A stretch of DNA of 64,000 nt, from the NCBI RefSeq assembly GCF_003315175.1, contig NZ_QNRQ01000001.1, forward strand, positions 124,001-188,000, written 5' to 3'. The DNA comes from Eoetvoesiella caeni. GTDB lineage: Bacteria > Pseudomonadota > Gammaproteobacteria > Burkholderiales > Burkholderiaceae_B. This document shows positions 29,249 through 37,980 of this stretch, one piece after another (within the stretch, counting starts at the first letter, position 1; each line of letters opens with the position of its first letter). Both the position numbers and the translations under genes were made by a program. Below the pieces are notes generated by a model. The model did not search any database, had not been told where the DNA came from, and was given only the letters and a program-made list of their open reading frames with translations.

Positions 29249-30724
29249 TTAATTTGCCCAGGGCAAGGGTTGTTCGTTCATCCCCCAGTACACGGCCTTT
29301 TGCTCCATGTATTGCAAAATGCCCAGCCGGCCTTTTTCGCGGCCCAGGCCGCTGTCGCGCCAGCCGCCGAAGGGCGTGGCGATGGAGAACTGTTTATACG
29401 TATTGATCCAGACGTTGCCGGCTTTAAGCACCCTGGCCAAATGCCAGGCTTTTTTGTAGTCGCGCGTCCAGATGCCGGCGGCCAGCGCATACACGCTGTC
29501 GTTGGCTTGTGCGACAAGATCGTCCATATCGTCGAAAGCCATGGCCACCAGCACCGGGCCGAAGATCTCTTCCTGGCAGATGGTGTCGGTATTCTTGAGC
29601 CCTTCGATAATTGTAGGCAAAAAGTAGCTGCCCTTGTCGTAGAGTTCGCCCTTCGGACGCTCGCCGCCCACGCGCAGCACGCCGCCTTCGTCCAGGCCTA
29701 TTTTCACATAGCGCTCGACCGAGGCGCGATGGCTTTCGCTTATAAGCGGGCCCATTTGCGTGCCGGTATCGGAAGGATCGCCGACGCGCAGTTTCTCAGC
29801 GCCCTTCGCCAGACGGTCCATGAACTCTTTGTATATGGGCCGCGCCACGAACAGGCGCGAACCGGCAATGCAGGATTCGCCGGACGAACTGAAAATACCG
29901 TACAACACGCCGGCAACGGCGTGGTCCAGGTCGGCGTCTTCAAGCACGATGGTGGGCGACTTGCCGCCCAGCTCAAGCGAAACCGGCATGAGTTTTTCGG
30001 CCGCGATCTGGGCAATATGCTTGCCCACCGAGGTACCGCCCGTGAACGAAACGCGGCGCACCAGCGGATGGCGGGTTATCAGGTCGCCAATGACGGACCC
30101 CTTGCCGGGCAGCACGCTCAGGACGCCTTTGGGTAATCCGGCCTCTTCGCAAATACGCGCCAGTTCCAGCGCAAGCAAGGGCGTGATCTCGGCGGGTTTC
30201 ACCACCACCGAGTTGCCGCCCGCCAAAGCCGGCGCGATTTTTTGCGCCTCGCTGGCAATCGGCGAATTCCACGGCGTGATGGCAGCTACAACGCCCATCG
30301 CTTCGTAAACGCTCATCGACATATAGTCGCCGCGCGGCGGTGTGATTGTTTCTTCCAGTGTTTCGCAAGCCGACGCAAAGAACTGGAAAGTGCCGGCCGC
30401 GCTGGCCACCAGAGCGCGCGTTTCATTGATGGGCTTGCCGTTGTCGCGGCGCTGCAACTGGGCCAGATCTTCGGCCTGCTCGCGAATGAGGTGGGCGATG
30501 CGGTATAGGACGGCAGCCCGTTCGTGCGGCTTGCGTTGCGACCAATGACCTTGCAGGTAAGCTTCATGGGCGCCCTGGATGGCCGCTTCAACGTCGCCGG
30601 CATCGGCCGCATTCAGCGTGCCAACGACCTCGCCGGTTGCTGGATAGCAGGTGTTGTACTTTGCTCCGCCGCCATCGCGCCAGGCGCCGGCAATGTAAAG
30701 AGGCCAATGTTTGATAGTGTTCAT
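29249..30724 (-). CDS. NAD(P)-dependent aldehyde dehydrogenase
   Basis: Oxidises an aldehyde to the acid, plausibly a ring-cleavage semialdehyde. The 491-residue protein is of normal length, with ITPWNSPIA and NSVVVKPAE for cofactor binding, FTGGTSVGK, general base Glu251 in LELGGKSP, and nucleophile Cys285 in SSGESCIAGSR. It is 20 bases after the NadX-like gene and 10 bases before the extradiol dioxygenase. It resembles hydroxymuconic or betaine aldehyde dehydrogenases, but specificity cannot be read. Confidence 0.92.
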   Translation of the reverse strand: MNTIKHWPLYIAGAWRDGGGAKYNTCYPATGEVVGTLNAADAGDVEAAIQGAHEAYLQGHWSQRKPHERAAVLYRIAHLIREQAEDLAQLQRRDNGKPINETRALVASAAGTFQFFASACETLEETITPPRGDYMSMSVYEAMGVVAAITPWNSPIASEAQKIAPALAGGNSVVVKPAEITPLLALELARICEEAGLPKGVLSVLPGKGSVIGDLITRHPLVRRVSFTGGTSVGKHIAQIAAEKLMPVSLELGGKSPTIVLEDADLDHAVAGVLYGIFSSSGESCIAGSRLFVARPIYKEFMDRLAKGAEKLRVGDPSDTGTQMGPLISESHRASVERYVKIGLDEGGVLRVGGERPKGELYDKGSYFLPTIIEGLKNTDTICQEEIFGPVLVAMAFDDMDDLVAQANDSVYALAAGIWTRDYKKAWHLARVLKAGNVWINTYKQFSIATPFGGWRDSGLGREKGRLGILQYMEQKAVYWGMNEQPLPWAN

Positions 30725-30744
30725 TTCTGTCCTTTGGGCCCGTG

Positions 30745-31563
30745 CTAAATGGCAACGGGCAACACACGGTTATGCAGCGCGCGCACGACGCTGTACACGG
30801 TCAACGCCGAGGTTTTCGGATTGCTGGCCAGCGGCTTGCCCTTCAGGGTTACGGCCATGAAGCCGAACGCGCCCTGAGCTTCGTAATAGTGGATATTTTC
30901 TTTGACCGTGGGATCGGCGTACAGTTCGACCCGGGTGTTGTCCAGGCCGATGCCCGCCAGCGACAAAGTGGCCGCCACATTGGCATTCTTGGGAAATAAA
31001 CGTGCCGCATCGCGCGCCGAGCCGGAAAAGAACAATGTGCTTTCTGTCAGGTTCCTGAGGTCCAGGGTGTCTTCGGCCGGCGTGCCCAGCCAGCCCAAAG
31101 GCGGCTTGCGTCCGGTATACACGACCGAATCCAGCCCGGCCACTTTGGCGGCCGCCAAAGCGTCTATGCCACCGACGGCGCCTGACAGCAGGTGCACTTG
31201 CGTGCGCCCTTTGTCGGCTGCTGCTTCAAGCTGTTCGGCCAGGCCCGGCGCCGACAAAGCGCCGATGGACACCACCATGCAGGGAATTCCCGCCGCCAAG
31301 GCCGGCAGCACATGGGCTTGAATGGCGCTGTGGCCGGCGCACTCCACCACCAGATCGGGCCGGTCGTCGCCAACCGGAACGTCAGTCAGCGCCTGCACCG
31401 CCATGCCCGCGGCAAGCTCCCCCAATTCGGCCTGAACGGCCTCGCGGCGCGCCTCGGACACGATGATCTGCGCGATCTGCAGCCTGGGCTCGTTCTTGAG
31501 AATATCGAATACGGCACGGCCAATGGCGCCGAAACCCACCAGGGCTATACGTTGTTGCAACAT
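30745..31563 (-). CDS. L-aspartate dehydrogenase-like protein (NadX family)
   Basis: Family members oxidise aspartate to iminoaspartate for NAD synthesis. The 272-residue protein has the NAD loop VGFGAIGRAVFD, VVECAGHSAI, SGAVGGIDALAAAKVAGLDS and the C-terminal NANVAATLSLAGIG region. ATG 31563 is chosen; the open frame upstream is the shadow of the ThDP gene. It sits in a catabolic operon with no nadA or nadC nearby, so a role in the pathway (for example on an amino or keto acid intermediate) is more likely than NAD supply. That role is inference. Confidence 0.82.
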   Translation of the reverse strand: MLQQRIALVGFGAIGRAVFDILKNEPRLQIAQIIVSEARREAVQAELGELAAGMAVQALTDVPVGDDRPDLVVECAGHSAIQAHVLPALAAGIPCMVVSIGALSAPGLAEQLEAAADKGRTQVHLLSGAVGGIDALAAAKVAGLDSVVYTGRKPPLGWLGTPAEDTLDLRNLTESTLFFSGSARDAARLFPKNANVAATLSLAGIGLDNTRVELYADPTVKENIHYYEAQGAFGFMAVTLKGKPLASNPKTSALTVYSVVRALHNRVLPVAI

Positions 31564-31573
31564 GCGCGGCCTC

Positions 31574-33259
31574 TTAAGATTGGAGCGTTGCCGGCTCGGG
31601 CTGGTTGACCGGAGGGCCTGCGAACGCTGTCTTGAACGTGCCGATGGACAGCATGTCGACTTCCAGCATGAAAGGACCTTTCTGGCTGGTAGCCTGCTTG
31701 AGCGCATCCTTGATCTGACCAAGGTCGGATACCCGTGTATGCCGCATGCCCAGCGATTGACATAGTTGAGCGTAGTCGGGCGTATGCAGCTCGACATAGT
31801 GGCGCCGGCCGCCGTACTGCGCATCCTGGATGTTCTTGATCACGCCGTAGCCTTTGTCGTTCATCAGCACGATGACCATATCGGCTTCTTCTTGAACCGC
31901 TGTTGCCATTTCGCCCAGGTTCAGGATGAAACCGCCATCGCCTGCAAGGCAGAATGTTTTCTTGCCGGGAGCATTCTGGGCCGCGCCAACCGCGGCGCCA
32001 ATGCCCATGGCCAGGCCTTGGCCGATGCCGCCGCCCAGGGCGTGAACGCCGGCCAGGGGGCTGGACAAATACAAATAGCGGTTGCCCCAGGTGCTGTTCG
32101 AGACAGTAACGTCGCGCACCCAGTTGAAGTTGTCGCCCACCGCGTCCTGCAATGCGCTGACAAGCGCCGAATATGGGCCCAGGCCATCGACCAGGCTGGC
32201 GACCGCGGCTTTCCTGGCGGCCTGCAAGTCGCCCAGGAACTTGGGATCGACCGACATTTTGCCTTCCAGGCGGTCGGCCAGGCCTTCAAGCACCAGGCGC
32301 GCATCGCCCTGCACAAAGCTTTGCGTTTCGTAGCAACGGCCTTCGTTGGCGGGGTCGACGTCGACGCGATACAGCGGCCGCGGCAGCTTGAGTTGATACT
32401 TCAGCGTTTCGTTGCCGCGCAGGCGCGACCCGACAACCAGCATGGCGTCGCAGGTTTGATAGAAGTTTTCGACGGGCTTGTGCAAATTGAACGAGCCCAG
32501 GGTTTGCGGATCGGTTTCAGACACGATACCGCGTCCTTGGGTGCTGGACACAATGCCGAAGCCCAGCTTCATCAAGCGGCGCACCGCGTCGCCGGCATGG
32601 CGGGCGCCGCCGCCCAACCACAGCATGGGACGGTGCGCGCGGACCAGTTTTTCAGCCAGGCGGTCCAGCGCGTCGGACGACGGCTGATACACCGGCACTT
32701 CCAAAGGCGTGAGGTCTTCGGGGGCGATGATCAGCGCAGCCTGGATGTCGATGGGGATTTCAACGCTGACGGGGCCCGTGGGCGCGGTCAGCGCCACCTG
32801 CACGGCGTGCTTGATGGTGCTGATGGCGGTTTCAGCGCTGCGCACGCGGAAAGCCGCCTTGGACACAGCATGCAGCATAGTCAGTTGATCGGGCGCTTCG
32901 TGAATATACGACAGGCCTTGGTCGAGATATTGGCTTTCGATCTGGCCCGTAATGTGCAGCATGGGCGTGCCGGCCGTCAGTGCTTCGACCATGGCGCCGG
33001 CGGCATTGCCGGCCGCAGTGCCGGTGCTGGTCAGGCAAACGCCCAGCTTGCCTGTACTGCGCGCATACGAATCGGCCATGTTGGTGCCGCCCGCTTCGCC
33101 GCGAGCCGGTACGAAACGCACTACGCCGCGCTCGCCAAAGGCGTCCAGGATGGGCATGTTATGGATGGAAATCACGCCGAACGCCGTGCGTACACCGCAG
33201 TTCTCTAGAAAGGCCGCGATCACCGAGCCTACTGTCACTTCTACATTCGTTTTATGCAT
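31574..33259 (-). CDS. ThDP-dependent enzyme, acetolactate synthase / 2-oxoacid decarboxylase type
   Basis: The 561-residue protein has the three-domain layout of the POX/ALS/BFD family. The PYR-domain Glu55 lies in PARGEAGGTN, and the ThDP/Mg motif GDGG at 440-443 runs to Asn468. MHKTNVEVTV is the start, with GGAGGAG just upstream; two earlier in-frame ATGs overlap that site. It starts 8 bases inside the end of the SDR gene. In this operon it may decarboxylate or carboligate a 2-oxo acid made by ring cleavage. The family is sure, the reaction is not. Confidence 0.85.
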   Translation of the reverse strand: MHKTNVEVTVGSVIAAFLENCGVRTAFGVISIHNMPILDAFGERGVVRFVPARGEAGGTNMADSYARSTGKLGVCLTSTGTAAGNAAGAMVEALTAGTPMLHITGQIESQYLDQGLSYIHEAPDQLTMLHAVSKAAFRVRSAETAISTIKHAVQVALTAPTGPVSVEIPIDIQAALIIAPEDLTPLEVPVYQPSSDALDRLAEKLVRAHRPMLWLGGGARHAGDAVRRLMKLGFGIVSSTQGRGIVSETDPQTLGSFNLHKPVENFYQTCDAMLVVGSRLRGNETLKYQLKLPRPLYRVDVDPANEGRCYETQSFVQGDARLVLEGLADRLEGKMSVDPKFLGDLQAARKAAVASLVDGLGPYSALVSALQDAVGDNFNWVRDVTVSNSTWGNRYLYLSSPLAGVHALGGGIGQGLAMGIGAAVGAAQNAPGKKTFCLAGDGGFILNLGEMATAVQEEADMVIVLMNDKGYGVIKNIQDAQYGGRRHYVELHTPDYAQLCQSLGMRHTRVSDLGQIKDALKQATSQKGPFMLEVDMLSIGTFKTAFAGPPVNQPEPATLQS

Positions 33260-34043
33260 GGCGGGATACTCCTCCGGAAACATCAATATGGGAGCCCGTT
33301 GTGTACGACGACAACGGGGAAGCTAAAAATACGATGGCCGATGCGGCCTCTTCGGGGCGGCCCAGCCGGCCCAACTGAATCTGTTTGCGCTGCGCCAGGT
33401 TGCGCGACCATTCTTCCCAGCTTTGATTGCGCTCTTCGCGAGCCTCGTAGCGCCGCCGCCACTGGCCCGAGTCGACCAGGCCCAGCAAAATACCGTTGAC
33501 CCGCACGCCTTTGGCGCTGAACTCGGTTGCCATTGAACGCACCAGGTTCATTACACCGGCGCGCGCAGCCGATGTTGCCACCATATGCGGCTCGGGCTGG
33601 GCCGCCAGTAAAGAATTGACGCAGACAATCGCCGCCTCGGGACTTTGCTCGAGATCGGGCATAAAGGCGCGAGTCGGATTGATGACCGAAAAAAACTTGA
33701 GCTTGAGCTCGGTTTCCCATTCGGCGTCGTTGGTGTCTGCAAAGGTGGAGACGCGGCCCTGGCCGGCATTGTTGATAAGCATGGAGACCGAACCCAGCTC
33801 TTGACGCACCGCCTGGGCGAAACGCTGCATGTCTTCAGCCTGCAGCACATCGCAGGCCTGGGCGAACATACTGGCCTTGGGAAATTCTTCTTGCAACTGC
33901 GTGCGCACGGCCTGCAGCCTTTCGGTGTTGCGCCCGCAAAAAGCAACGGCGGCGCCCTGCTGCAGCAACAGCCTTACCGTTGCCAGGCCTATACCGGAGG
34001 AGCCTCCTGTGACCACGGCCACCTTTCCTTTAAGGTCTATCAT
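33252..34043 (-). CDS. SDR-fold protein lacking the Tyr-Lys catalytic pair
   Basis: Classical short-chain dehydrogenase fold, 263 residues. The cofactor motif TGGSSGIG (12-19) and NNAG (91-94) are intact and Ser144 is present. The YxxxK position instead reads T157-S-A-A-R161 (VATSAARAG), so both Tyr and Lys are replaced. It may be a non-dehydrogenase SDR (isomerase, lyase or structural) or use another acid. GAGGAA precedes ATG 34043, which shares one base with the IclR stop (TAATG). The frame upstream of this ATG is the IclR shadow. Confidence 0.85.
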   Translation of the reverse strand: MIDLKGKVAVVTGGSSGIGLATVRLLLQQGAAVAFCGRNTERLQAVRTQLQEEFPKASMFAQACDVLQAEDMQRFAQAVRQELGSVSMLINNAGQGRVSTFADTNDAEWETELKLKFFSVINPTRAFMPDLEQSPEAAIVCVNSLLAAQPEPHMVATSAARAGVMNLVRSMATEFSAKGVRVNGILLGLVDSGQWRRRYEAREERNQSWEEWSRNLAQRKQIQLGRLGRPEEAASAIVFLASPLSSYTTGSHIDVSGGVSRHA

Positions 34044-34879
34044 TACTTCCTCTCGTGCAATCGTGAAATTTCTGAATTGGGCATGGCCACAATGTGGTCC
34101 AGCAACTGTGACAACTCGCCGGCGGCGGCGCATGCGGCTCGCGTAAGCCTGGCCACTATCGCGGCGTCGTCGGCATGGGAACTGGGCAGGGTGACCCCTA
34201 ATGCGCTGACTACCGCGCCACGCTCGCCGCGCACCGGCACGGCCAAGGTTGCGATGCTGGGCTCGAAGTAAGCGGGCTCGAATACGCACTGGGAGTTTTT
34301 GTCGGCCTGTATGCGCCGATATAGTTCGGCGACCGTATCCGGGGTTTTATCGGTGACGGCCTGTAAGCGCTCTTCGGGATAAAGCTCTTGCAATTGGGTA
34401 TACGACAACTCGCTAAGCAACACCCGGCCCAGCAACGTCGCGTGCGCAGGCAAGCGCGTACCCAGTTGCACGGTATTGGAATATGGCGAAGAAGCGACCG
34501 ACCGCACCACATACACCACCGAGCGTCCGTCGCGCACAACCAGGTTGCAGGTGTAGTTGACCTGGTCGCGCAGCTTTTCCAGTATGGGCTTGCCCAGCTC
34601 GGTGAGTTCTTTGGACGCCAGGCACTCAAAGCCCAGGCGCAATACGCCCAAACCGAGGCAATAGTCGCGCCCTCCCGCATCGCGCTCGATAAAGCCAAGG
34701 CCTTCAAGCGTGGCAAGCAGCCGAAACACCGTCGAACGCGGAATGCCCAGCCGGCGTGCCAGCTCGGGGGCCGACAATACCTGCTCGTGGCGCGTGAACT
34801 CGCGCAATATGCGCAAACCGCGGTCCAGGCCCGGCACAGTATATTTGTCCGGCGTTTCGATTTTAAGAACGTTATCCAT
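34043..34879 (-). CDS. IclR-family regulator inside the catabolic operon
   Basis: The 278-residue protein has an N-terminal winged helix (APELARRLGIPRSTVFRLLA) and a C-terminal effector-binding GAF-like domain with LGTRLPAHATLLGRVLL. The chosen start is ATG 34879 (MDNVLKIE); an in-frame TTG at 34894 is unlikely. It is closely similar to the regulator at 41756-42553, sharing KY(T/S)VPGL(D/E)RGLRIL and the same layout. It lies 4 bases after the hydrolase gene and overlaps the SDR start by one base, so it is cotranscribed with the genes it probably controls. Confidence 0.93.
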   Translation of the reverse strand: MDNVLKIETPDKYTVPGLDRGLRILREFTRHEQVLSAPELARRLGIPRSTVFRLLATLEGLGFIERDAGGRDYCLGLGVLRLGFECLASKELTELGKPILEKLRDQVNYTCNLVVRDGRSVVYVVRSVASSPYSNTVQLGTRLPAHATLLGRVLLSELSYTQLQELYPEERLQAVTDKTPDTVAELYRRIQADKNSQCVFEPAYFEPSIATLAVPVRGERGAVVSALGVTLPSSHADDAAIVARLTRAACAAAGELSQLLDHIVAMPNSEISRLHERK

Positions 34880-34883
34880 AACG

Positions 34884-35759
34884 CTATCCGGCAACCCGAT
34901 CGTCCTGGTTTCGCACCAGTTTGCTCAGCACCTGGGCAACCCGCGCAGGCTGCTCGACATAGCAGGCGTGGCCCGCGTCTTCGATAAGGGCAAACGGCAG
35001 GCCGGCGCGCCGGGCAAAATCCCGCGTCTGCTCGGCCGTAGTCACCACATCGTCTTGCCCGCAAAATACATCGCATGCAGCCGGATCGAAGTCATACTGT
35101 TCAATGTTCTCGCCGCATAGCATCTCGACGGCCTGCTTGTATCCCGCGATATCAAGGCGCAAGGCGTTTTCGGTAACGATCTGCCGTTGCCGCTGCGTTG
35201 CGGCGGCCGTCAGCAGCCTGTCCGGCAGTTTTTGCGCGATAAGTTCCAGGCCGTCGCGCTCCAGCGCCTCGAAGCGCTTGGCCCGGATCTGCGCCGCCAA
35301 GTGTTTTTTTGCATCGGACTGGTAGCCCAGCGCGGGGCTGATCAAGACCCGATGCCATGCGCGCTGCCCTGGCAAGCCACCATACGCCGCAGCCATCAAG
35401 GCGCCCAGCGAATGGCCCACCAGCAAGCAGCGATCGATATTCAATTCGGCAAGCATGGCGTCAAGCCGGCGCGCGTAGTCGCGCGCCGATGGCACGGCCA
35501 TGGGCAGGGGCGAAGAAGCCCCATAACCCGGGGCGTTCCATGCAATTACCCGGGCATGCTCGCCGAGGATTCGGGCGCACTGCGCCCAGGACGCCGCACC
35601 GGAACTGATTCCGTGCAACAACAGCACCGTCTGCGGGCCTTGCCCACATTCGCGGAAACTGATGTTGTCCGTACCCAGGCTGACCTGACGCTCTGGAAAC
35701 GCAAGTTCCAGTTCGTCCTGGTCGGCCTTTACGGACGCAGCATCGGCGACATGTTTCAT
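34884..35759 (-). CDS. Alpha/beta hydrolase, meta-cleavage-hydrolase-like
   Basis: The 291-residue protein has the oxyanion motif LLLHG (46-50), nucleophile elbow GHSLG (115-119, Ser117), the acid region FCGQDD and the catalytic His in DAGHACY. This pattern fits C-C bond hydrolases of meta-cleavage pathways and also esterases and enol-lactonases. ATG 35759 overlaps the cupin stop as ATGA. Placement in an operon with an extradiol dioxygenase favours hydrolysis of the ring-cleavage product, as inference. Confidence 0.85.
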   Translation of the reverse strand: MKHVADAASVKADQDELELAFPERQVSLGTDNISFRECGQGPQTVLLLHGISSGAASWAQCARILGEHARVIAWNAPGYGASSPLPMAVPSARDYARRLDAMLAELNIDRCLLVGHSLGALMAAAYGGLPGQRAWHRVLISPALGYQSDAKKHLAAQIRAKRFEALERDGLELIAQKLPDRLLTAAATQRQRQIVTENALRLDIAGYKQAVEMLCGENIEQYDFDPAACDVFCGQDDVVTTAEQTRDFARRAGLPFALIEDAGHACYVEQPARVAQVLSKLVRNQDDRVAG

Positions 35760-36295
35760 TTCAGGTCGCGCTTGATCTTGGACAAGGGGGAATCGGGCGG
35801 ATAGCTGGGGATCTGAGGCTTCTTGGCACCCAGCAATACGCACATAAGGGCTTCTTCTTCGCCGACGTTGATTTCCTCACGGTACACGCCGGGGGGAACC
35901 GAGACCAGATCGCGATCGGAAAGCATGGTTTCGTAGCGTTCGCCGTCTTTTTCAAGAACCAGCTTGACCTTGCCGCGAATGACGAAGAATACCTCTTCGA
36001 CATCGTAGTGAATATGCGAAGGGCCAACGCCGCCGGCGGGGATGACCATGGTCGAGAATGTGAAGTGCTCGGCCGGGACCGTGTTCATGTCGCTGGACAC
36101 TCCGGTTGCGCCAGTACCGACATAGCGCATTTGCGCGCGGCGGTATTTGGGATCGTAGTCGGCCTGGAACTTAAGGGCATCCCAATCGTACTTGCGCGTG
36201 GAGTATCGTGCGACGCGCTGTTCCATCCATTCTTTGAAACTGGCGCCTTCGGGTTGTACCCAGGAAGGTTTTTCGCTAACTGCTTGCTCGCTCAT
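35756..36295 (-). CDS. Cupin-domain protein, possible metal-dependent dioxygenase
   Basis: Small single-cupin protein of 179 residues. Cupin motif 1 is present with His94, His96 and Glu100 (GPSHIHYDVEEVFF). In motif 2 (PPGVYREEIN) the usual His is Arg139, so a standard 3-His/1-Glu metal site is not complete. The start is ATG 36295 with AGGTGA upstream. It may be an enzyme of the pathway, such as a dioxygenase or isomerase, or a binding protein. It is coupled to the hydrolase by ATGA. Confidence 0.8.
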   Translation of the reverse strand: MSEQAVSEKPSWVQPEGASFKEWMEQRVARYSTRKYDWDALKFQADYDPKYRRAQMRYVGTGATGVSSDMNTVPAEHFTFSTMVIPAGGVGPSHIHYDVEEVFFVIRGKVKLVLEKDGERYETMLSDRDLVSVPPGVYREEINVGEEEALMCVLLGAKKPQIPSYPPDSPLSKIKRDLK

Positions 36296-36313
36296 TAGAA
36301 TCACCTATAAAAA

Positions 36314-37093
36314 TTAATGCATGACAAAGCCGCCATTGACGGCCAACACTTGGCCTGTCACAAAGCGTGAAAGGCCCGATAATAAAAACGTGACGGCGCC
36401 GCTGACATCGTCGGGATGCTGGGCGCGTTTGATGGCACGCTGGTTTTCGTAGAGGTCGTGCCGTTCTTGCGGCACATATTCGGTGGCTTCGACCAGCGTA
36501 AGCCCCGGCGCCACGGCATTGACGGTAATGTTGTCGCCGCCCAGCTCGCGCGCCATGGATCGCGTCATGGACATGATGGCGCCCTTGCTGGCCACATAAG
36601 CCAGCAAATTGGGCGCGCCCCACATTGGAGTGTCCGAAGCCAGATTGACTATGCTGCCGTTGCCCGATGCGCGCAAAGCGCCAAGGCAAGCGCGGCTCAT
36701 GAGCCAATTGCCGCGCACGTTGATGCGCATGACTTGATCCCAGACATCGATTTCAAGCTGTTCGAGCGTCTTGCCGCCGGAGTGCGTCATGGCCGCATTG
36801 TTGACCAGGCCGTCCAGCCCGCCCAATAAAGCGGCGGCCTGCTCGGCGCAGCGCGTCACGGACTCGGGGTCGCCCTGGTCGAAGACCAGCGCATGAGCGG
36901 CAAAGCCTTGTTCGTTCAAGCGCGCCGCGGCCTGCCGGACTTCGGCTTCGAGGATGTCGGCCAGCACGACGGAACCGCCAGCCTGCACTATGCGGTTGGC
37001 AAATTCAAAGCCCAGCCCGCGCGATGCGCCGGTGACCAGAACCCTGCGGCCTTGCAGAATGCCGGCTGACGATAAGGAAGTCGTGGAGTTCAT
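36314..37093 (-). CDS. Short-chain dehydrogenase/reductase
   Basis: Classical SDR of 259 residues with TGASRGLG at 21-28, NNAA, Ser153, Tyr166 and Lys170 (AYVASKGA), so catalytically complete. The NAD preference may be read from the LAD motif after strand 2 (VVLADILE). It could be the diol dehydrogenase that re-aromatises a Rieske product, or an alcohol dehydrogenase. It is 17 bases after the permease and 18 before the cupin. The sequence does not fix the substrate. Confidence 0.88.
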   Translation of the reverse strand: MNSTTSLSSAGILQGRRVLVTGASRGLGFEFANRIVQAGGSVVLADILEAEVRQAAARLNEQGFAAHALVFDQGDPESVTRCAEQAAALLGGLDGLVNNAAMTHSGGKTLEQLEIDVWDQVMRINVRGNWLMSRACLGALRASGNGSIVNLASDTPMWGAPNLLAYVASKGAIMSMTRSMARELGGDNITVNAVAPGLTLVEATEYVPQERHDLYENQRAIKRAQHPDDVSGAVTFLLSGLSRFVTGQVLAVNGGFVMH

Positions 37094-37110
37094 GAACGCT
37101 CTTTTCCGTA

Positions 37111-37980
37111 TCAGATGGTTGTGGTGGTGGCGCGGGGGATGTAGTGCAAATAGCGGCGCTCGGCCCAGACGACCGCGGCATAGGCGGCAATACCGATAAT
37201 GGTCAGACCGATGATCGCGACGAATACGCCTGCCGTGTTGCCCTGCCCTTCGGCATCGACCAGCAAGAAGCCCAGGCCCATGTTGCCGCCGACCAACTCA
37301 CCGACGGTCACACCCACGACAGCCAGGGTCGCGCCGATGCGCAAGCCCGAAAACAGCGATGGCAGCGACGATGGGAATTCGACCAGCCTGAAGATCTGCC
37401 AGCGGCTTGCATTGAGCGTGCGTACCAGATTGACCATGTCAGGGTCCACCGTGCGGATGGCCGACAGAACGTTGATCATGATGGGGAAGAAAACGATCAG
37501 GATTGCAACCAGAATCTTGGGATAAACCGTATAGCCCAGCCACATCACGAACAAGGGAGCGAACGCCACCTTGGGCGCTATTTGCAGCGCAAGAATATAC
37601 GGGGAAAGCACGGATTCGGCCATGGGCGACAAGCCCAGAACCACGCCGACGCCCAAGCCCAGAAGCGCGCCCAGCGCAAAGCCGACGACCACTTCAAGCG
37701 CGGTAATCCAGAAGTGCTCCATAAAGCCGCCGTTGGTCCACATATGCATGGCTTCTTGCACCACAGTCGTGAACTTGGGCAATACGAATTCGGGCATGCC
37801 GAACCAGCCCGGCAACCACTGCCAGGCTGCCAGGAACACGACCAACACGGCCACGCTGCTGCTTACTGTAACTACTTGACGTTTAGACACCTTGGGCTCT
37901 CCTGCTTTAATCGGGCTCGGCTTGGGCTGCGCTCCCCCAGCGGGGGAGCTCAGTCCGGCAGTGGACGAAACCGAACTCAT
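37111..37980 (-). CDS. ABC transporter permease (nitrate/sulfonate/taurine type)
   Basis: Inner-membrane subunit, 289 residues, with about six hydrophobic helices and a BPD_transp_1 domain. The EAA-type loop is near LVEFPSSLPSLFSGLRIGA. The first 34 residues are Ser/Pro/Gly-rich and cytoplasmic; their DNA contains a perfect palindrome (37931-37949). ATG 37980 overlaps the binding-protein stop as ATGA. With its neighbours it forms an importer for a small organic anion, probably the substrate of the pathway. Confidence 0.92.
   Translation of the reverse strand: MSSVSSTAGLSSPAGGAQPKPSPIKAGEPKVSKRQVVTVSSSVAVLVVFLAAWQWLPGWFGMPEFVLPKFTTVVQEAMHMWTNGGFMEHFWITALEVVVGFALGALLGLGVGVVLGLSPMAESVLSPYILALQIAPKVAFAPLFVMWLGYTVYPKILVAILIVFFPIMINVLSAIRTVDPDMVNLVRTLNASRWQIFRLVEFPSSLPSLFSGLRIGATLAVVGVTVGELVGGNMGLGFLLVDAEGQGNTAGVFVAIIGLTIIGIAAYAAVVWAERRYLHYIPRATTTTI

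Noticed and set aside
31766-33208. 480-codon plus-strand frame
   Set aside because: Antisense shadow of the ThDP enzyme in the catabolic operon.
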